DNA of 64,000 bases. Origin: Eilatimonas milleporae (GTDB lineage Bacteria > Pseudomonadota > Alphaproteobacteria > Sphingomonadales > Kordiimonadaceae). Below, piece by piece: positions 45,042 through 54,652 of the stretch. The DNA lies in the NCBI RefSeq assembly GCF_003688555.1, contig NZ_REFR01000011.1, positions 186,001 to 250,000 on the forward strand. Direction: 5' to 3'. The notes below the pieces were generated by a model that worked only from the letters and a program-made list of their open reading frames with translations, searched no databases and was not told where the DNA came from. Both the position numbers and the translations under genes were made by a program. Numbering within the stretch: position 1 is the first letter of the stretch; every line of letters starts with the position of its first letter.

Positions 45042-45644
45042 ATGACCGCTGAAACGGATGAGCGCCGGCGCCGGGGGGTTCTGGCGGCGGATGACGGCGA
45101 CTGGTTGCAGGTGGCCCGTTTCGCCGGCCCGCACGGTGTGCGCGGGGATGTGCGATTGGTGTCCTTCACCGAGGACCCGAAGGCGGTGTTTTCCTACGGC
45201 GATCTGCGTGACGGGCCGGGCGGCGCGCCGGTTGCCCTGCGGCGTCTGCGCGCGGTCAAGGACGGTTTTATCGTCCATATTGACGGCGTGGACAGCCGCG
45301 AAGCCGCCACGGCCCTGAAAGGCCGGGGCCTTTATGTGGCCCGCGCGGCTCTTGGAGCGGCGGCGGACGAGGATGAATTTTACCTGGCCGACCTGATCGG
45401 CCTCGCGGCGGTGGACCCCGAGGGCGCGCGCGTCGGCCATGTGCGCGCGGTCGACAATTTCGGCGCCGGGGACTTGATCGAACTGGTTCTGGACACGCCG
45501 GTCAAGGGTCTTGGCCGCTATGCCTTTATCCCCTTTACCAAGGTGCTGGTGCCCGATGTGGATATCGCCGGTGGCCGGATCACAGTGGACATGGCGGCCT
45601 GGCTTGCGGGTCTTCAGGGCACGGACACCCGGGAGCAAGGGTGA
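45042..45644 (+). CDS. rimM: Ribosome maturation factor RimM
   Basis: 200 residues: N-terminal beta-barrel (about 20-100, with V-A-R-F-A-G-P-H-G-V-R-G-D-V-R near 23-37) that binds uS19, then a PRC-barrel (about 110-190, F-Y-L-A-D-L-I-G near 109-116). It assists 30S head maturation. ATG at 45042 is preferred although no strong ribosome-binding site is visible; a TTG at 44982 extends the frame by 20 poorly conserved residues. It precedes trmD as usual. Confidence 0.92.
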   Translation: MTAETDERRRRGVLAADDGDWLQVARFAGPHGVRGDVRLVSFTEDPKAVFSYGDLRDGPGGAPVALRRLRAVKDGFIVHIDGVDSREAATALKGRGLYVARAALGAAADEDEFYLADLIGLAAVDPEGARVGHVRAVDNFGAGDLIELVLDTPVKGLGRYAFIPFTKVLVPDVDIAGGRITVDMAAWLAGLQGTDTREQG

Positions 45645-45785
45645 GCCCTGATGGTTAAGCATTGGAGGCAAGCCCCGACAGCAAAATGCTGAGTGCCGAG
45701 TTTGGGCGCCAAATATTGACTGCAAATACTTGGCCGATACTGGTCTGACTATTGGGCGCTGTGCCTAGGTATAATGGGAAGAAGC

Positions 45786-46529
45786 ATGGCGGAAATGGCG
45801 GAGCAGCAGGTACAGACACCCTTTGCCGCGCAGGTGCTGACCCTGTTCCCGGAGATGTTTCCGGGCCCCCTTGGACAAAGCCTTGCAGGCCGGGGGTTGG
45901 AGCAGGGGCTCTGGGCCTTAAAAACGCTGGACATCCGCGATTTTTCGAGCGATAAGCACCGCTCCGTGGATGACACCCCCGCCGGTGGCGGCCCCGGCAT
46001 GGTTATGCGGGCCGATATTGTCGCCGGGGCGATCGATGCGGCCCTTGCCCGGGCCGGGCAGGACTGGCCGCTGATTTATCTGAGCCCGCGGGGTCGGCGC
46101 TTTGACCAGGCGGAGGCGATACGGTGGCTGAACGCTGGCGGCGTTACCCTGTTGTGTGGCCGGTTTGAAGGGGTGGATGAACGGGTGCTGGAAGCGCGCG
46201 GGGTTGAGGAAATCAGCCTCGGCGATTTTGTATTGTCCGGTGGTGAGCCGGCTGCGCTGGCCATGCTGGATGCGGTTATCCGCATGATCCCCGGTGTGAT
46301 GGGGGCGGCGGCAACACTGTGGGAAGAAAGTTTTACGGGCGGGCTCCTTGAGTATCCGCACTATACCCGGCCCCAGATGTGGGAGGGCCGGGAAATCCCC
46401 GAGGTGCTTGTGAGCGGGCACCACGGCCGGATCGCCGACTGGCGCCGGGAAAAAGCAGAAGAAATCACCCGCATACGCCGGCCGGATCTGTGGTCGACCT
46501 ATGTGCGGGACAAGAAAGATGAAGGATGA
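45786..46529 (+). CDS. trmD: tRNA (guanine37-N1)-methyltransferase TrmD
   Basis: 247-residue SPOUT methyltransferase making m1G37, which prevents frameshifting. The trefoil-knot cofactor pocket is visible as Y-L-S-P-R-G-R-R-F (about 98-106), [12 protein letters not shown] (about 123-134) and [13 protein letters not shown] (about 142-154). The C-terminal tRNA-binding domain starts near 170. GGAAGAAG precedes ATG 45786; upstream in-frame ATG 45774 is less well placed. It overlaps the rplS start by 4 bp. Confidence 0.95.
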   Translation: MAEMAEQQVQTPFAAQVLTLFPEMFPGPLGQSLAGRGLEQGLWALKTLDIRDFSSDKHRSVDDTPAGGGPGMVMRADIVAGAIDAALARAGQDWPLIYLSPRGRRFDQAEAIRWLNAGGVTLLCGRFEGVDERVLEARGVEEISLGDFVLSGGEPAALAMLDAVIRMIPGVMGAAATLWEESFTGGLLEYPHYTRPQMWEGREIPEVLVSGHHGRIADWRREKAEEITRIRRPDLWSTYVRDKKDEG

Positions 46530-46912
46530 AAGCCGTGAATATTATCGAGAAGCTTGAACAGGAGCAGATCGGCAAACTGACCGAGGGCAAGGAAATCCCA
46601 GATTTCCAGGCTGGCGACACGCTGCGGATCGACGTGAAGGTACGCGAGGGCGAACGCGAGCGGATTCAGGCGTTTGAAGGGGTGTGCATCGCCCGTGCCA
46701 ACAAGGGGGTGAACTCCAATTTCACCGTCCGCAAGATTTCCTACGGCGAGGGCGTTGAGCGGGTGTTCCCGCTGTATGGTCCGAGCGTGGACAAGATTAC
46801 CGTTATCCGCCGGGGCAAGGTGCGCCGCGCCAAGCTGTATTATCTGCGGGGCCGTACGGGTAAGGCCGCGCGGATCGCCGAGAAGAAGGACTTCCGCAAG
46901 GTCGGAAAATAA
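46526..46912 (+). CDS. rplS: 50S ribosomal protein L19
   Basis: 128 residues. Characteristic bL19 segments: [16 protein letters not shown] (about 27-42), F-E-G-V-C-I-A-R (about 51-58), [11 protein letters not shown] (about 76-86) and [15 protein letters not shown] (about 102-116). It sits at the 30S/50S interface. Last gene of the unit, ended by a terminator. Confidence 0.97.
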   Translation: MKAVNIIEKLEQEQIGKLTEGKEIPDFQAGDTLRIDVKVREGERERIQAFEGVCIARANKGVNSNFTVRKISYGEGVERVFPLYGPSVDKITVIRRGKVRRAKLYYLRGRTGKAARIAEKKDFRKVGK

Positions 46913-46981
46913 CGCGACACAATCTTTCAAAATTCGGGCGTGTCGTTGGTTTTTATTGCGGCGTGCGTCCTGTTTGATCAT

Positions 46982-47016
46982 AAAGCGGCGGGCGCACGGG
47001 CGTCCGCCGCTTTTGT
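46982..47016 (+). terminator. Terminator after rplS
   Basis: AAAGCGGCGG and CCGCCGCTTT form a 10-bp stem (extendable by GCG/CGT) followed by a short T run. Ends the ffh-rplS transcript; its last bases overlap the -35 of the leuC promoter. Confidence 0.85.
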
Positions 47017-47042
47017 CATAAGGCCCTGAGGTCTATTATAAT
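47013..47042 (+). promoter_or_regulatory. Sigma-70 promoter of leuCDB-asd
   Basis: TTGTCA (-35, five of six), 18-bp spacer, TATAAT (perfect -10). It leaves a leader of roughly 115 bases before leuC. No leucine-rich leader peptide is seen. Confidence 0.75.
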
Positions 47043-47163
47043 GGGTGCGGCACAGCCCTGATGATGAGCCTGGGACCGCGATGATAGGTCTGGCCGGACG
47101 GTGTGCCGTGCGGATATGTGTGTGCGTGTCGGTGTGTTTGTAACTGCGATTGGGAGACAGGGT

Positions 47164-48591
47164 GTGGGCAAGACCCTTTATGACAAGATCTGGGATTTGC
47201 ATACGGTTGAGGCACGTCAGGATGGCGTCGCCCTGATTTATATCGACCGCCATCTTGTCCATGAGGTGACGTCGCCGCAGGCTTTTGAGGGCCTGCGCAT
47301 GGCGGATCGGCCCGTGCGCCGTCCGGAAGCGGTGCTGGCGGTACCCGACCACAATGTCCCCACCAAGGACCGGGACAAGCCGAACCCCGACGAGATGTCC
47401 GCCGCCCAACTGGCGGCGCTGGAGGAAAATGTCGCGGCCTTCGGACTGGATTACATCCCCATGTCGGACGTGCGGCAGGGCATCGTCCATGTGATTGGGC
47501 CCGAGCTTGGCTTTACCCAGCCGGGGCTGACCATTGTCTGCGGTGACAGCCACACATCGACCCACGGTGCCTTCGGTGCCTTTGCCATCGGTATCGGCAC
47601 GAGCGAGGTTGAACATGTGCTGGCCACGCAGACGCTGGTTCTGAAAAAAGCGAAAAACTTGCGTGTGCACATTTCCGGGGAGCTGCATCCCGGCTGCACC
47701 GCCAAGGATGTGGCGCTGGCCGTGATCGGCAAGATCGGCGCGGCCGGCGGCACCGGCTATGTGATTGAATATTGCGGCCCGCTTGTCGAAGCCCTGTCGA
47801 TGGAAGGGCGCATGACACTGTGCAATATGTCGATCGAGGCCGGTGCGCGCGCCGGTCTGATCGCTCCGGATGAAAAGACTGTCGCCTATCTGAAGGGGCG
47901 GCCCATGGTGCCGAAGGGCGCCGAATGGGAGCAGGCGGTTTCTTTCTGGCAGTCGCTGAAAACTGACGCGGACGCGGTATTCGACCGCACGGTGTCGATT
48001 GCCGGTGATGAAATCGCGCCGCTGGTCACGTGGGGCACCAGCCCGGAGGATGTGATCCCCGTGACGGCGCAGGTGCCGGCGCCCGACAGTTTCGCCGAGC
48101 CGACAAAGCGCGAAGCGGCGGCAAAGGCGCTCGACTATATGGGACTGACGCCGGGCACGCCCATGCAGGACGTGTCTATTGACCGGGTGTTCATCGGCAG
48201 CTGCACCAACAGCCGGATCGAGGATCTGCGCGCCGCCGCCAGCGTGGTGAGCGGACGGCATGTGGCGCCGCATGTGCTGGAGGCCATCGTTGTGCCGGGC
48301 TCGGGTCTTGTGAAGGAAATGGCGGAAGCCGAAGGCCTGGACCGCATTTTCACCGAGGCCGGGTTCGACTGGCGCGAGCCGGGCTGTTCCATGTGCCTCG
48401 GTATGAATGCGGACAAGGCCGGCGCGGGTGAACGCGTGGCTTCGACCAGCAACCGGAATTTTGTCGGACGGCAGGGGCCGGGGGCGCGCACGCACCTGAT
48501 GAGTCCGGCCATGGCGGCGGCGGCGGCCGTCGCGGGCCGTTTTACCGATGTGCGGACCATGACGGATACAACGACAAACGGGGAGGGCTGA
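47164..48591 (+). CDS. leuC: 3-isopropylmalate dehydratase large subunit
   Basis: 475 residues; aconitase-family enzyme isomerising 2- to 3-isopropylmalate in leucine synthesis, with LeuD as partner. The 4Fe-4S Cys ligands are seen in S-C-T-N-S-R (about 344-349) and E-P-G-C-S-M-C-L-G (about 403-411); [12 protein letters not shown] lies near 130-141. GTG at 47164 is chosen since GGGAGACAG precedes it and translation then begins at the usual K-T-L-Y-D-K-I-W; the frame is open upstream. Confidence 0.95.
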   Translation: MGKTLYDKIWDLHTVEARQDGVALIYIDRHLVHEVTSPQAFEGLRMADRPVRRPEAVLAVPDHNVPTKDRDKPNPDEMSAAQLAALEENVAAFGLDYIPMSDVRQGIVHVIGPELGFTQPGLTIVCGDSHTSTHGAFGAFAIGIGTSEVEHVLATQTLVLKKAKNLRVHISGELHPGCTAKDVALAVIGKIGAAGGTGYVIEYCGPLVEALSMEGRMTLCNMSIEAGARAGLIAPDEKTVAYLKGRPMVPKGAEWEQAVSFWQSLKTDADAVFDRTVSIAGDEIAPLVTWGTSPEDVIPVTAQVPAPDSFAEPTKREAAAKALDYMGLTPGTPMQDVSIDRVFIGSCTNSRIEDLRAAASVVSGRHVAPHVLEAIVVPGSGLVKEMAEAEGLDRIFTEAGFDWREPGCSMCLGMNADKAGAGERVASTSNRNFVGRQGPGARTHLMSPAMAAAAAVAGRFTDVRTMTDTTTNGEG

Positions 48592-48594
48592 GAC

Positions 48595-49239
48595 ATGCAG
48601 GCATTCACCACACTGACATCCATTGCCACCCCCTTTCCCAATGTGAATGTGGATACGGACATCATCGTGCCCGCGCGGCATCTGAAGACCATCAAGCGCA
48701 CCGGGCTGGGTCGCTTTGCCTTTGAAAGCCTGCGCTACGGTGCGGACGGCGCGCTGCACGGAGAGGCGGTGTTCGACCGGGCGCCTTACAACACGGCGGA
48801 AATTCTGCTGACCGGTGCCAATTTCGGCTGCGGGTCCAGCCGCGAACATGCGCCCTGGGCCATTCGCGACATGGGATATCGGGCCATCATCGGGCCGAGT
48901 TTTGCCGACATTTTTGCCGGAAACTGTGTGAAGAACGGGATTCTGACCGTTGTTCTGCCGCAGGACCAGGTGGATGCGCTGATGGCCGAGGGCGATGCCG
49001 CGCGGCCCGTCACCATTGACCTGCCGGCGCAGGAAGTGCGCACGCAAGGGGGGGTGGTGTATCCCTTCGACTATACGGCCGAGCACAAGCGCATGCTGGT
49101 GGAGGGCCTGGACGAGATTGGCCAGACGCTGACCCGTGAAGAGGCGATTTCGGCCTTTGAGGAAAAGCAGAAGCATATGCTGCCCTGGCTGTACCGCCAT
49201 CACGGCACCAGCCGTCCGGCATCCGGTGGCACCGCCTAG
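48595..49239 (+). CDS. leuD: 3-isopropylmalate dehydratase small subunit
   Basis: 214 residues; swivelling-domain partner of LeuC. The substrate loop G-A-N-F-G-C-G-S-S-R-E-H-A (about 78-90) is present, as are N-V-D-T-D-I-I-V-P-A-R (about 19-29). Three bp after leuC, so translationally coupled. Confidence 0.95.
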   Translation: MQAFTTLTSIATPFPNVNVDTDIIVPARHLKTIKRTGLGRFAFESLRYGADGALHGEAVFDRAPYNTAEILLTGANFGCGSSREHAPWAIRDMGYRAIIGPSFADIFAGNCVKNGILTVVLPQDQVDALMAEGDAARPVTIDLPAQEVRTQGGVVYPFDYTAEHKRMLVEGLDEIGQTLTREEAISAFEEKQKHMLPWLYRHHGTSRPASGGTA

Positions 49240-49294
49240 GGACACCGGGGCCCAAATGCACCCTCCGGGCGCACCAGAATAAAGGCTTACTTTC

Positions 49295-50392
49295 ATGACA
49301 CAGCATCGCTTGCTGCTCCTGCCCGGGGATGGGATCGGAGTGGAAATCATGGCCGCCGTCCGCAAGGTCATCGCCGCCCTGGAAACCCATCACGGCCTGT
49401 CCTTCGATCTTGGCGAGGATCAGGTGGGCGGGGCCGCCATCGATGCATATGGCGTACCGTTGGCCGATGACACGCTGGCGCTGGCGCGGGCCAGCGATGC
49501 CGTCCTGCTCGGTGCTGTCGGCGGCCCCAAATGGGCGGACCAGCCTTACGGCAACCGTCCGGAGGCCGGATTGCTGCGTCTGCGCAAAGAGCTGGACCTG
49601 TTCGCCAATCTGCGGCCGGCGCTGTGTTTCGATGCCCTGGCGGATGCGTCCAGCCTGAAGCGCGACCTGGTGGCGGGACTGGACATTCTGTTCGTGCGCG
49701 AACTGGCGGGCGGCGTTTATTTCGGCGAGCCGCGCGGGATTGAAACCCAGGACGACGGCAGCCGCGTCGGCATCAACACGCAGCGCTACACGGACGCGGA
49801 AATCCGCCGTATCGCCGTTGTCGCCTTTGACATGGCGGCCAAACGGCGGGGCCGTGTGACCAGCGCGGAAAAATCCAATGTCATGGAATCCGGCCTGTTG
49901 TGGCGCGAGGAGGTCACCAGCCTGCACGCGGCCTCGTACAGTCATATCACCCTGGATCATATGCTGGCCGACAATTGCGCCATGCAGCTTGTCAAACAGC
50001 CGAAGCAGTTTGACGTGATCCTGACGGACAATCTGTTCGGCGATCTGTTGTCGGACGAGGCGGCGATGCTGACCGGATCGCTCGGCATGCTGCCGTCGGC
50101 CTCGCTGGGGTCGTCCGGACCGGGGCTGTATGAACCGGTGCACGGGTCCGCCCCCGATATCGCGGGGCAGGGCGTGGCCAACCCCATCGCCGCCATTTTA
50201 AGTCTGGCGATGGCGCTGCGCTATTCGCTGGATGAGGGCGCGGCGGCGGATGCGGTTGAGCGGGCGGTGGACCGTGTGCTGGCCGATGGATACCGTACCG
50301 CCGATCTCGCGGCGGGCGGCGCGGTGGATAGCGCAAAGGTGATTGGCACCGACGGCATGGCGGATGCGATTGTCGCACGGGTTTCAGCCTGA
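49295..50392 (+). CDS. leuB: 3-isopropylmalate dehydrogenase
   Basis: 365-residue NAD-dependent beta-decarboxylating dehydrogenase. G-D-G-I-G-V-E-I-M near 9-17, [10 protein letters not shown] near 133-142, and the metal/substrate site [11 protein letters not shown] (about 245-255) confirm LeuB. Third gene of leuCDB. Confidence 0.96.
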   Translation: MTQHRLLLLPGDGIGVEIMAAVRKVIAALETHHGLSFDLGEDQVGGAAIDAYGVPLADDTLALARASDAVLLGAVGGPKWADQPYGNRPEAGLLRLRKELDLFANLRPALCFDALADASSLKRDLVAGLDILFVRELAGGVYFGEPRGIETQDDGSRVGINTQRYTDAEIRRIAVVAFDMAAKRRGRVTSAEKSNVMESGLLWREEVTSLHAASYSHITLDHMLADNCAMQLVKQPKQFDVILTDNLFGDLLSDEAAMLTGSLGMLPSASLGSSGPGLYEPVHGSAPDIAGQGVANPIAAILSLAMALRYSLDEGAAADAVERAVDRVLADGYRTADLAAGGAVDSAKVIGTDGMADAIVARVSA

Positions 50393-50436
50393 GGGCCAAA
50401 GACATATTTAACGTGATTTGAACAGGGAGTAGACCC

Positions 50437-51459
50437 ATGGGGTTTCGGGTTGCCGTAGTGGGCGCGACCGGCAATGTCGGGCGCGAAATGCTGAACATAC
50501 TGGCGGAGCGTGATTTCGGCGCCGATGAGGTGATCGCCATTGCCTCGCGCAAGTCCATCGGCCAGACGGTCGGTTACGGCGAGCGCGAACTGGACATCGT
50601 CGCGCTTGACAGTTTCGACTTCACGGGCGTGGACATCGCCTTTTTCTCGGCCGGGTCGGGTGTGTCGAAGGAGTATGCGCCGAAGGCCGCCGCCGCGGGC
50701 GCGGTGGTGATCGACAACAGTTCGCTGTACCGCATGGACCCGGACGTGCCCCTGGTGGTGCCCGAGGTCAATGCCCATGCCCTGAAGGATTTCAAAAAGA
50801 AAAACATCATCGCCAATCCAAACTGTTCGACCGCGCAGATGGTGGTGGCGCTGAAACCCCTGCATGACGAGGCGACGATCAAACGTGTGGTGGTGTCCAC
50901 CTACCAGTCGGTCTCGGGCGCGGGCAATGCGGCCATGGACGAACTGTTCAGCCAGACGCGCGCGGTGTTCGTGAACGACCCGATCCAGCCGGAAAACTTC
51001 ACCAAGCAGATCGCCTTCAACGTCATCCCCCATATCGACGTGTTCATGGATGACGGATCCACCAAGGAAGAATGGAAGATGGTGGCCGAGACGCAGAAGA
51101 TGCTGGATCCGGACATCAAGCTGACGGCCACGGCCGTGCGGGTGCCGGTTTTCGTCGGCCACTCGGAGGCGATCAACATCGAGTTTGAAAAGCCGATCGC
51201 CAGCGGCGAGGCGCGCGCCCTTCTGCGGGAGGCCCCCGGTTGTCTGGTCGTCGACAAGCGCGAAGACGGCGGGTATGTGACGCCGGTGGAGTGCGTGGGC
51301 GATTTCGCCACCTATATCTCGCGTATCCGCAAGGACCCGACGGTGGAAAACGGCCTGAATATCTGGGTGGTGTCCGACAATCTGCGTAAGGGGGCGGCGC
51401 TGAACGCCGTACAGATCGCCGAATCCCTGGTCAATCAGGGCCTGCTGACGGCATCCTGA
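50437..51459 (+). CDS. asd: Aspartate-semialdehyde dehydrogenase
   Basis: 340 residues; NADPH-dependent reduction of aspartyl phosphate, branch point to lysine/DAP, threonine and methionine. Rossmann G-A-T-G-N-V-G-R-E (about 9-17), catalytic Cys in N-P-N-C-S-T (about 127-132) and the His-bearing V-F-V-G-H-S-E-A near 232-239 are intact. A GGGAG site precedes ATG. Follows leuB by 44 bp. Confidence 0.96.
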   Translation: MGFRVAVVGATGNVGREMLNILAERDFGADEVIAIASRKSIGQTVGYGERELDIVALDSFDFTGVDIAFFSAGSGVSKEYAPKAAAAGAVVIDNSSLYRMDPDVPLVVPEVNAHALKDFKKKNIIANPNCSTAQMVVALKPLHDEATIKRVVVSTYQSVSGAGNAAMDELFSQTRAVFVNDPIQPENFTKQIAFNVIPHIDVFMDDGSTKEEWKMVAETQKMLDPDIKLTATAVRVPVFVGHSEAINIEFEKPIASGEARALLREAPGCLVVDKREDGGYVTPVECVGDFATYISRIRKDPTVENGLNIWVVSDNLRKGAALNAVQIAESLVNQGLLTAS

Positions 51460-51588
51460 GCCCCGGGCTTCGTTCCTGTTCCTGCCTGCCCTTTGGCCGA
51501 TCTTGGCCCGAATATCCGGATCGGGCGGGGATGGCGGATTGCCGGTGTGCCGGGCAGGGGTGTCAGGCAGGGGCCTCAGACAGGGGCC

Positions 51589-52500
51589 TCAGATAAAGGA
51601 ATCATCCGGGCTGGTGCGACCGGTCGGTAAGGCCATGACCACCGTGGTGCCACCGCCGGGGGTGCTGCGGATATCCAGATGTCCCTGATGGCGTGCCATG
51701 ATGATGCCCGCCAGCGGCAGGCCCAGCCCCTGCCCCGTGGTGTGAAGCCGCTGAAGCGCGGGGACATCGGCGGGGACCCGGCGAAGCCTGTCCAGTTTGT
51801 CGGCGGCAATGCCCGGACCGCTGTCTTCAATCCTGAGGGTGGCCCCGTCATCGCGGCCGTCGCCGCGCCCGACCGTGATGCAGATAGCCCCGCTGGTGCA
51901 GTATGCGACGGCATTGGCGAGGATGTTCAGGAGGGCGCGTTTGGCCAGCTGCGGGTCGCCCCTGACGCAGACGGCATCCTCGGCGGCAATGGGCGGCAGG
52001 CGCAGACCCTTGGCGCGGGCCTGACGCAGGATGTCGCGCCGGCAGTCCTGTCCCAGCTTGACGAGGCTGAAAGTCCTTTCATCCGCCGGGTCGGGTGCTT
52101 TGTCGATGATGGTCATGCACAGCAGTTCGTCGATTAGACGGTGCAGATCGCTGGCCATGCCGCCGATTTCGCGGGCGTAGCCGCGCAGCGTTTCCCGGTC
52201 CAGATCGGGCGCCTGGATCATGTCGGAATATCCGATGATGGCGTCCAGCGGGCTTCTGACCTCATCGGAGATATAGGACAGATAATCCGTCTGTGTTTCC
52301 GCTCGGGGTTCAGATGGCGTTCCAGACCGTGTTTCAGGCCGTGCTTCAGGCCGTGTTTCCGGTGCACCCGCAGATGGCGCCGTGTCCGTGGTGACGAGGG
52401 TGAAGGGAACGGCAGGCCGGGTGCCGCCGGCCGCGCGGGACCCACGGCCGGTTTTTCCGCGATCCGGCGGCGTGCCCGATATATCCTTTTTGGTATTCAT
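51589..52500 (-). CDS. Non-canonical histidine kinase lacking the phospho-acceptor His
   Basis: 303 residues, no transmembrane segment, so cytosolic. The first 70 are low complexity (12-bp repeat). The dimerisation helix reads Y-I-S-D-E-V-R-S-P-L-D-A-I-I-G-Y-S-D-M-I (76-95), where the family has S-H-E-L-R-T-P-L: the His is Asp at residue 79. The catalytic domain is normal: N-box N-I-L-A-N-A-V-A-Y, G1 D-S-G-P-G-I, G2 G-Q-G-L-G-L. It should bind ATP but cannot autophosphorylate on the usual His. DivL of Caulobacter is a known case of a PleC/DivJ-type kinase with a replaced His (Tyr); this could be an analogous signalling platform or a pseudo-kinase. It is divergent from a lyase gene. Confidence 0.85.
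   Translation of the reverse strand: MNTKKDISGTPPDRGKTGRGSRAAGGTRPAVPFTLVTTDTAPSAGAPETRPEARPETRSGTPSEPRAETQTDYLSYISDEVRSPLDAIIGYSDMIQAPDLDRETLRGYAREIGGMASDLHRLIDELLCMTIIDKAPDPADERTFSLVKLGQDCRRDILRQARAKGLRLPPIAAEDAVCVRGDPQLAKRALLNILANAVAYCTSGAICITVGRGDGRDDGATLRIEDSGPGIAADKLDRLRRVPADVPALQRLHTTGQGLGLPLAGIIMARHQGHLDIRSTPGGGTTVVMALPTGRTSPDDSFI
52311..52382 (-). repeat. 12-bp degenerate tandem repeat in the kinase N-terminus
   Basis: Six 12-base units (CAGATGGCGTTC, CAGACCGTGTTT, CAGGCCGTGCTT, CAGGCCGTGTTT and two more), in frame, encoding Pro-Glu-Thr/Ala-Arg repeats ahead of the dimerisation helix. Confidence 0.8.
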
Positions 52501-52762
52501 GCCCTTAACATTCGTCCCGCACTGCCTTTAACGGCACCCCTCGTGTGCAGACACCGGCGTGTAGACACCGATGCGGACATGGACAGAGGCCACACCCCGT
52601 CCGATGTCGTGCTGATCCTGCCTTGCGAAAGCCCCTTGACCCTCCACCGTCATACGGGCACCTACAGGACGTGTCGCCGGGTGCCGGTATACCGGGTATT
52701 CCATTACAGAATAACATGCCTTGCCGTCGAAGGCGCCCGAAATCACGCAGGAGGAAACGATC

Positions 52763-53662
52763 ATGCCTCGAAGTGCCGTTTTGCAGGCCCCCTTTTCCAA
52801 TCCGTGCCGGCCCCGCCGCAGTGTTCTTTTCATGCCGGCTTCCAATGCGCGGGCCCTGGAAAAGGCGCGTACGCTGGCGGCCGATACGCTGGTGCTGGAC
52901 CTGGAGGATGCGGTGGCACCCGATGCCAAGGATGTGGCCCGGCGGCAGGCGGCCGAAGCGATTGCCGCCGGGGCGTTCGGCCGCCGCGAAGTGGCGGTGC
53001 GCATCAACGGCACCGACACCGACTGGTGGGCCTATGACCTGCGGGCGGTGGTGAAGGCCGGCCCGGACGCCATTCTCATTCCCAAGGTTGAGGATGCCGG
53101 CAGTGTCTGTCTGGTCGCCGACCGCATGCTGCGCCGGGGCGCGCCCCGGTCCATGGCGCTGTGGGCGATGCTGGAGACGCCGCGTGCCTTTTTGAACGCG
53201 GACCCGATTGCCGCGTCACATCCCCGGCTGGCCTGTCTGGTGGTCGGCACCAACGACCTGTCGAAAGGGCTTCAGGCCCGGCAGACGGTGACACGTGAAC
53301 CGGTGATCACGGCGCTGGGTCTGGCGATGCTGGCGGCGCGCGCCCACGGCCATGCCATACTGGACGGTGTGTACGGTGCCATTGGGGACACGGACGGCCT
53401 GCGGGTGCAGTGCGAGCAGGCGCGCGATATGGGCTTTGACGGCAAAACCCTGATCCATCCGAGCCAGATCGATACCGCCAATGCGGTGTTTGCCCCCAGC
53501 CGTGCCGATGTGGAGGATGCCGGCGCGCTGATCGCGGCCTATGAGGCCGCGGCGGAAGAAGGGGCCGGGGTCGCCACCTACCGGGGCCGGATGATCGAGG
53601 CCCTGCATGTGGACGATGCGCGCCGTCTGATCGCCCTGTCCGAGGCCATCGCCGCCCTTTGA
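52763..53662 (+). CDS. CitE-like CoA-ester lyase (HpcH/HpaI family)
   Basis: 299-residue TIM-barrel lyase of the citrate-lyase beta/malyl-CoA lyase group. R-S-V-L-F-M-P-A-S-N (about 19-28), V-L-D-L-E-D-A-V (about 43-50), L-E-T-P-R-A-F near 138-144 (metal-binding Glu) and G-T-N-D-L-S-K near 162-168 (metal-binding Asp) are present. Such enzymes cleave or form beta-hydroxyacyl-CoA esters (malyl-CoA, methylmalyl-CoA, citramalyl-CoA); the exact substrate is not determinable. GGAGGAAA precedes the ATG; the frame begins earlier but without a site. Its closeness to sdhCDAB suggests a central-carbon role. Confidence 0.85.
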   Translation: MPRSAVLQAPFSNPCRPRRSVLFMPASNARALEKARTLAADTLVLDLEDAVAPDAKDVARRQAAEAIAAGAFGRREVAVRINGTDTDWWAYDLRAVVKAGPDAILIPKVEDAGSVCLVADRMLRRGAPRSMALWAMLETPRAFLNADPIAASHPRLACLVVGTNDLSKGLQARQTVTREPVITALGLAMLAARAHGHAILDGVYGAIGDTDGLRVQCEQARDMGFDGKTLIHPSQIDTANAVFAPSRADVEDAGALIAAYEAAAEEGAGVATYRGRMIEALHVDDARRLIALSEAIAAL

Positions 53663-53730
53663 GCGCCGATACCGTTTGAGGGAGGGCGGACCGGCTGTAT
53701 GACGGCCCATCCGGCGTGCATTGCCGCCCC

Positions 53731-53748
53731 GGTGTGACAAATCACACC
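53731..53748. promoter_or_regulatory. Inverted repeat upstream of sdhCDAB
   Basis: GGTGTGA, spacer CAAA, TCACACC: a perfect 7-bp dyad about 100 bp before sdhC. Resembles a CRP-type half-site pair but with a 4-base rather than 6-base spacer. Confidence 0.5.
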
Positions 53749-53849
53749 TTGCCGCAACCGGGTGTGCTCTGTACAAAGTGATCCGAACGAGCGGGCTATC
53801 CGTAATTTAGGACAACCCATTTGACGTATTTTGTTGGGGGAAACGCACT

Positions 53850-54260
53850 ATGGCACAGGCAAAACCGGTACAGGTCAAACGCCCCCTATCGCCGCATCTC
53901 GATGTCTATCGCTGGCGGCCGCACATGCTGGTCTCCATCCTGCACCGGATGACCGGGGTCGCGCTGGCTGTCGGTGCCGTTTTGCTGACATGGTGGCTGA
54001 CGGCGATGGCGACGGGCCATGACAGTTTCAACATGGTGCAGTCCCTGTTCGGCACATGGGCCGGGCGGGTGGTTCTGTTCGGCATCACCTTCAGCCTGAT
54101 GCAGCACATGGCATCCGGTGTGCGCCACCTGATCACCGATGCGGGCAATATGTACGACCTGAAGATCAACCGGCTGTCCGCCCGGCTGACCCTGGTGTTT
54201 TCCAGTCTGGCCACGGTGGGCGTGTGGGTTGCCGCCTATATGGTGATGGGGGAGATTTAA
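53850..54260 (+). CDS. sdhC: Succinate dehydrogenase cytochrome b556 subunit
   Basis: 136-residue membrane anchor with three helices. R-P-L-S-P-H-L-D-V-Y-R-W near 11-22 and S-I-L-H-R-M-T-G near 30-37 form the quinone site; H in G-V-R-H-L-I-T-D-A-G near 90-99 is the haem b ligand candidate. First gene of sdhCDAB, preceded by a GGGGG-type site and a palindrome. Confidence 0.94.
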   Translation: MAQAKPVQVKRPLSPHLDVYRWRPHMLVSILHRMTGVALAVGAVLLTWWLTAMATGHDSFNMVQSLFGTWAGRVVLFGITFSLMQHMASGVRHLITDAGNMYDLKINRLSARLTLVFSSLATVGVWVAAYMVMGEI

Positions 54261-54264
54261 GGCG

Positions 54265-54648
54265 ATGGGCGATTTCAAAACACCCCTGTCGAAGGTGCGC
54301 GGCCTGGGCTCGGCCAAGGACGGTACGCATCACTGGTGGGTTCAGCGTGTCACGGCGGTTGCCAACATCCCCCTTGTGCTGTTCATGCTTGTGTCCGCCG
54401 TCGGCAATGCCGGCAAGGGCCATGCCGACTGGGTCGCCTGGATGGCGCAGCCGGTCGTCGCCGTGGTGGTGATCCTCTTTGTGGCCAATCTGATGTACCA
54501 TCTGCGTCTTGGCCTTCAGGTGACGATTGAGGATTACGTCCATACCGCATCGACCAAGGTGGCGCTGATGCTGCTTTTGACCTTTGCCACCATTCTGATG
54601 GCGGCCCTGTCGATTTTTTCAGTTCTGCGTATTGCTTTCGGGGGATAA
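54265..54648 (+). CDS. sdhD: Succinate dehydrogenase membrane anchor subunit
   Basis: 127 residues, three helices. [11 protein letters not shown] near 22-32 and [13 protein letters not shown] near 78-90 (haem ligand His) are typical of SdhD. Four bp after sdhC. Confidence 0.93.
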   Translation: MGDFKTPLSKVRGLGSAKDGTHHWWVQRVTAVANIPLVLFMLVSAVGNAGKGHADWVAWMAQPVVAVVVILFVANLMYHLRLGLQVTIEDYVHTASTKVALMLLLTFATILMAALSIFSVLRIAFGG

Positions 54649-54652
54649 AGGC

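Noticed and set aside
51551-51588. 13-bp repeat after asd as an independent element
   Set aside because: Two or three short GGGGCCTCAGA-like units only; too short to separate from the general low-complexity repeats of this genome.
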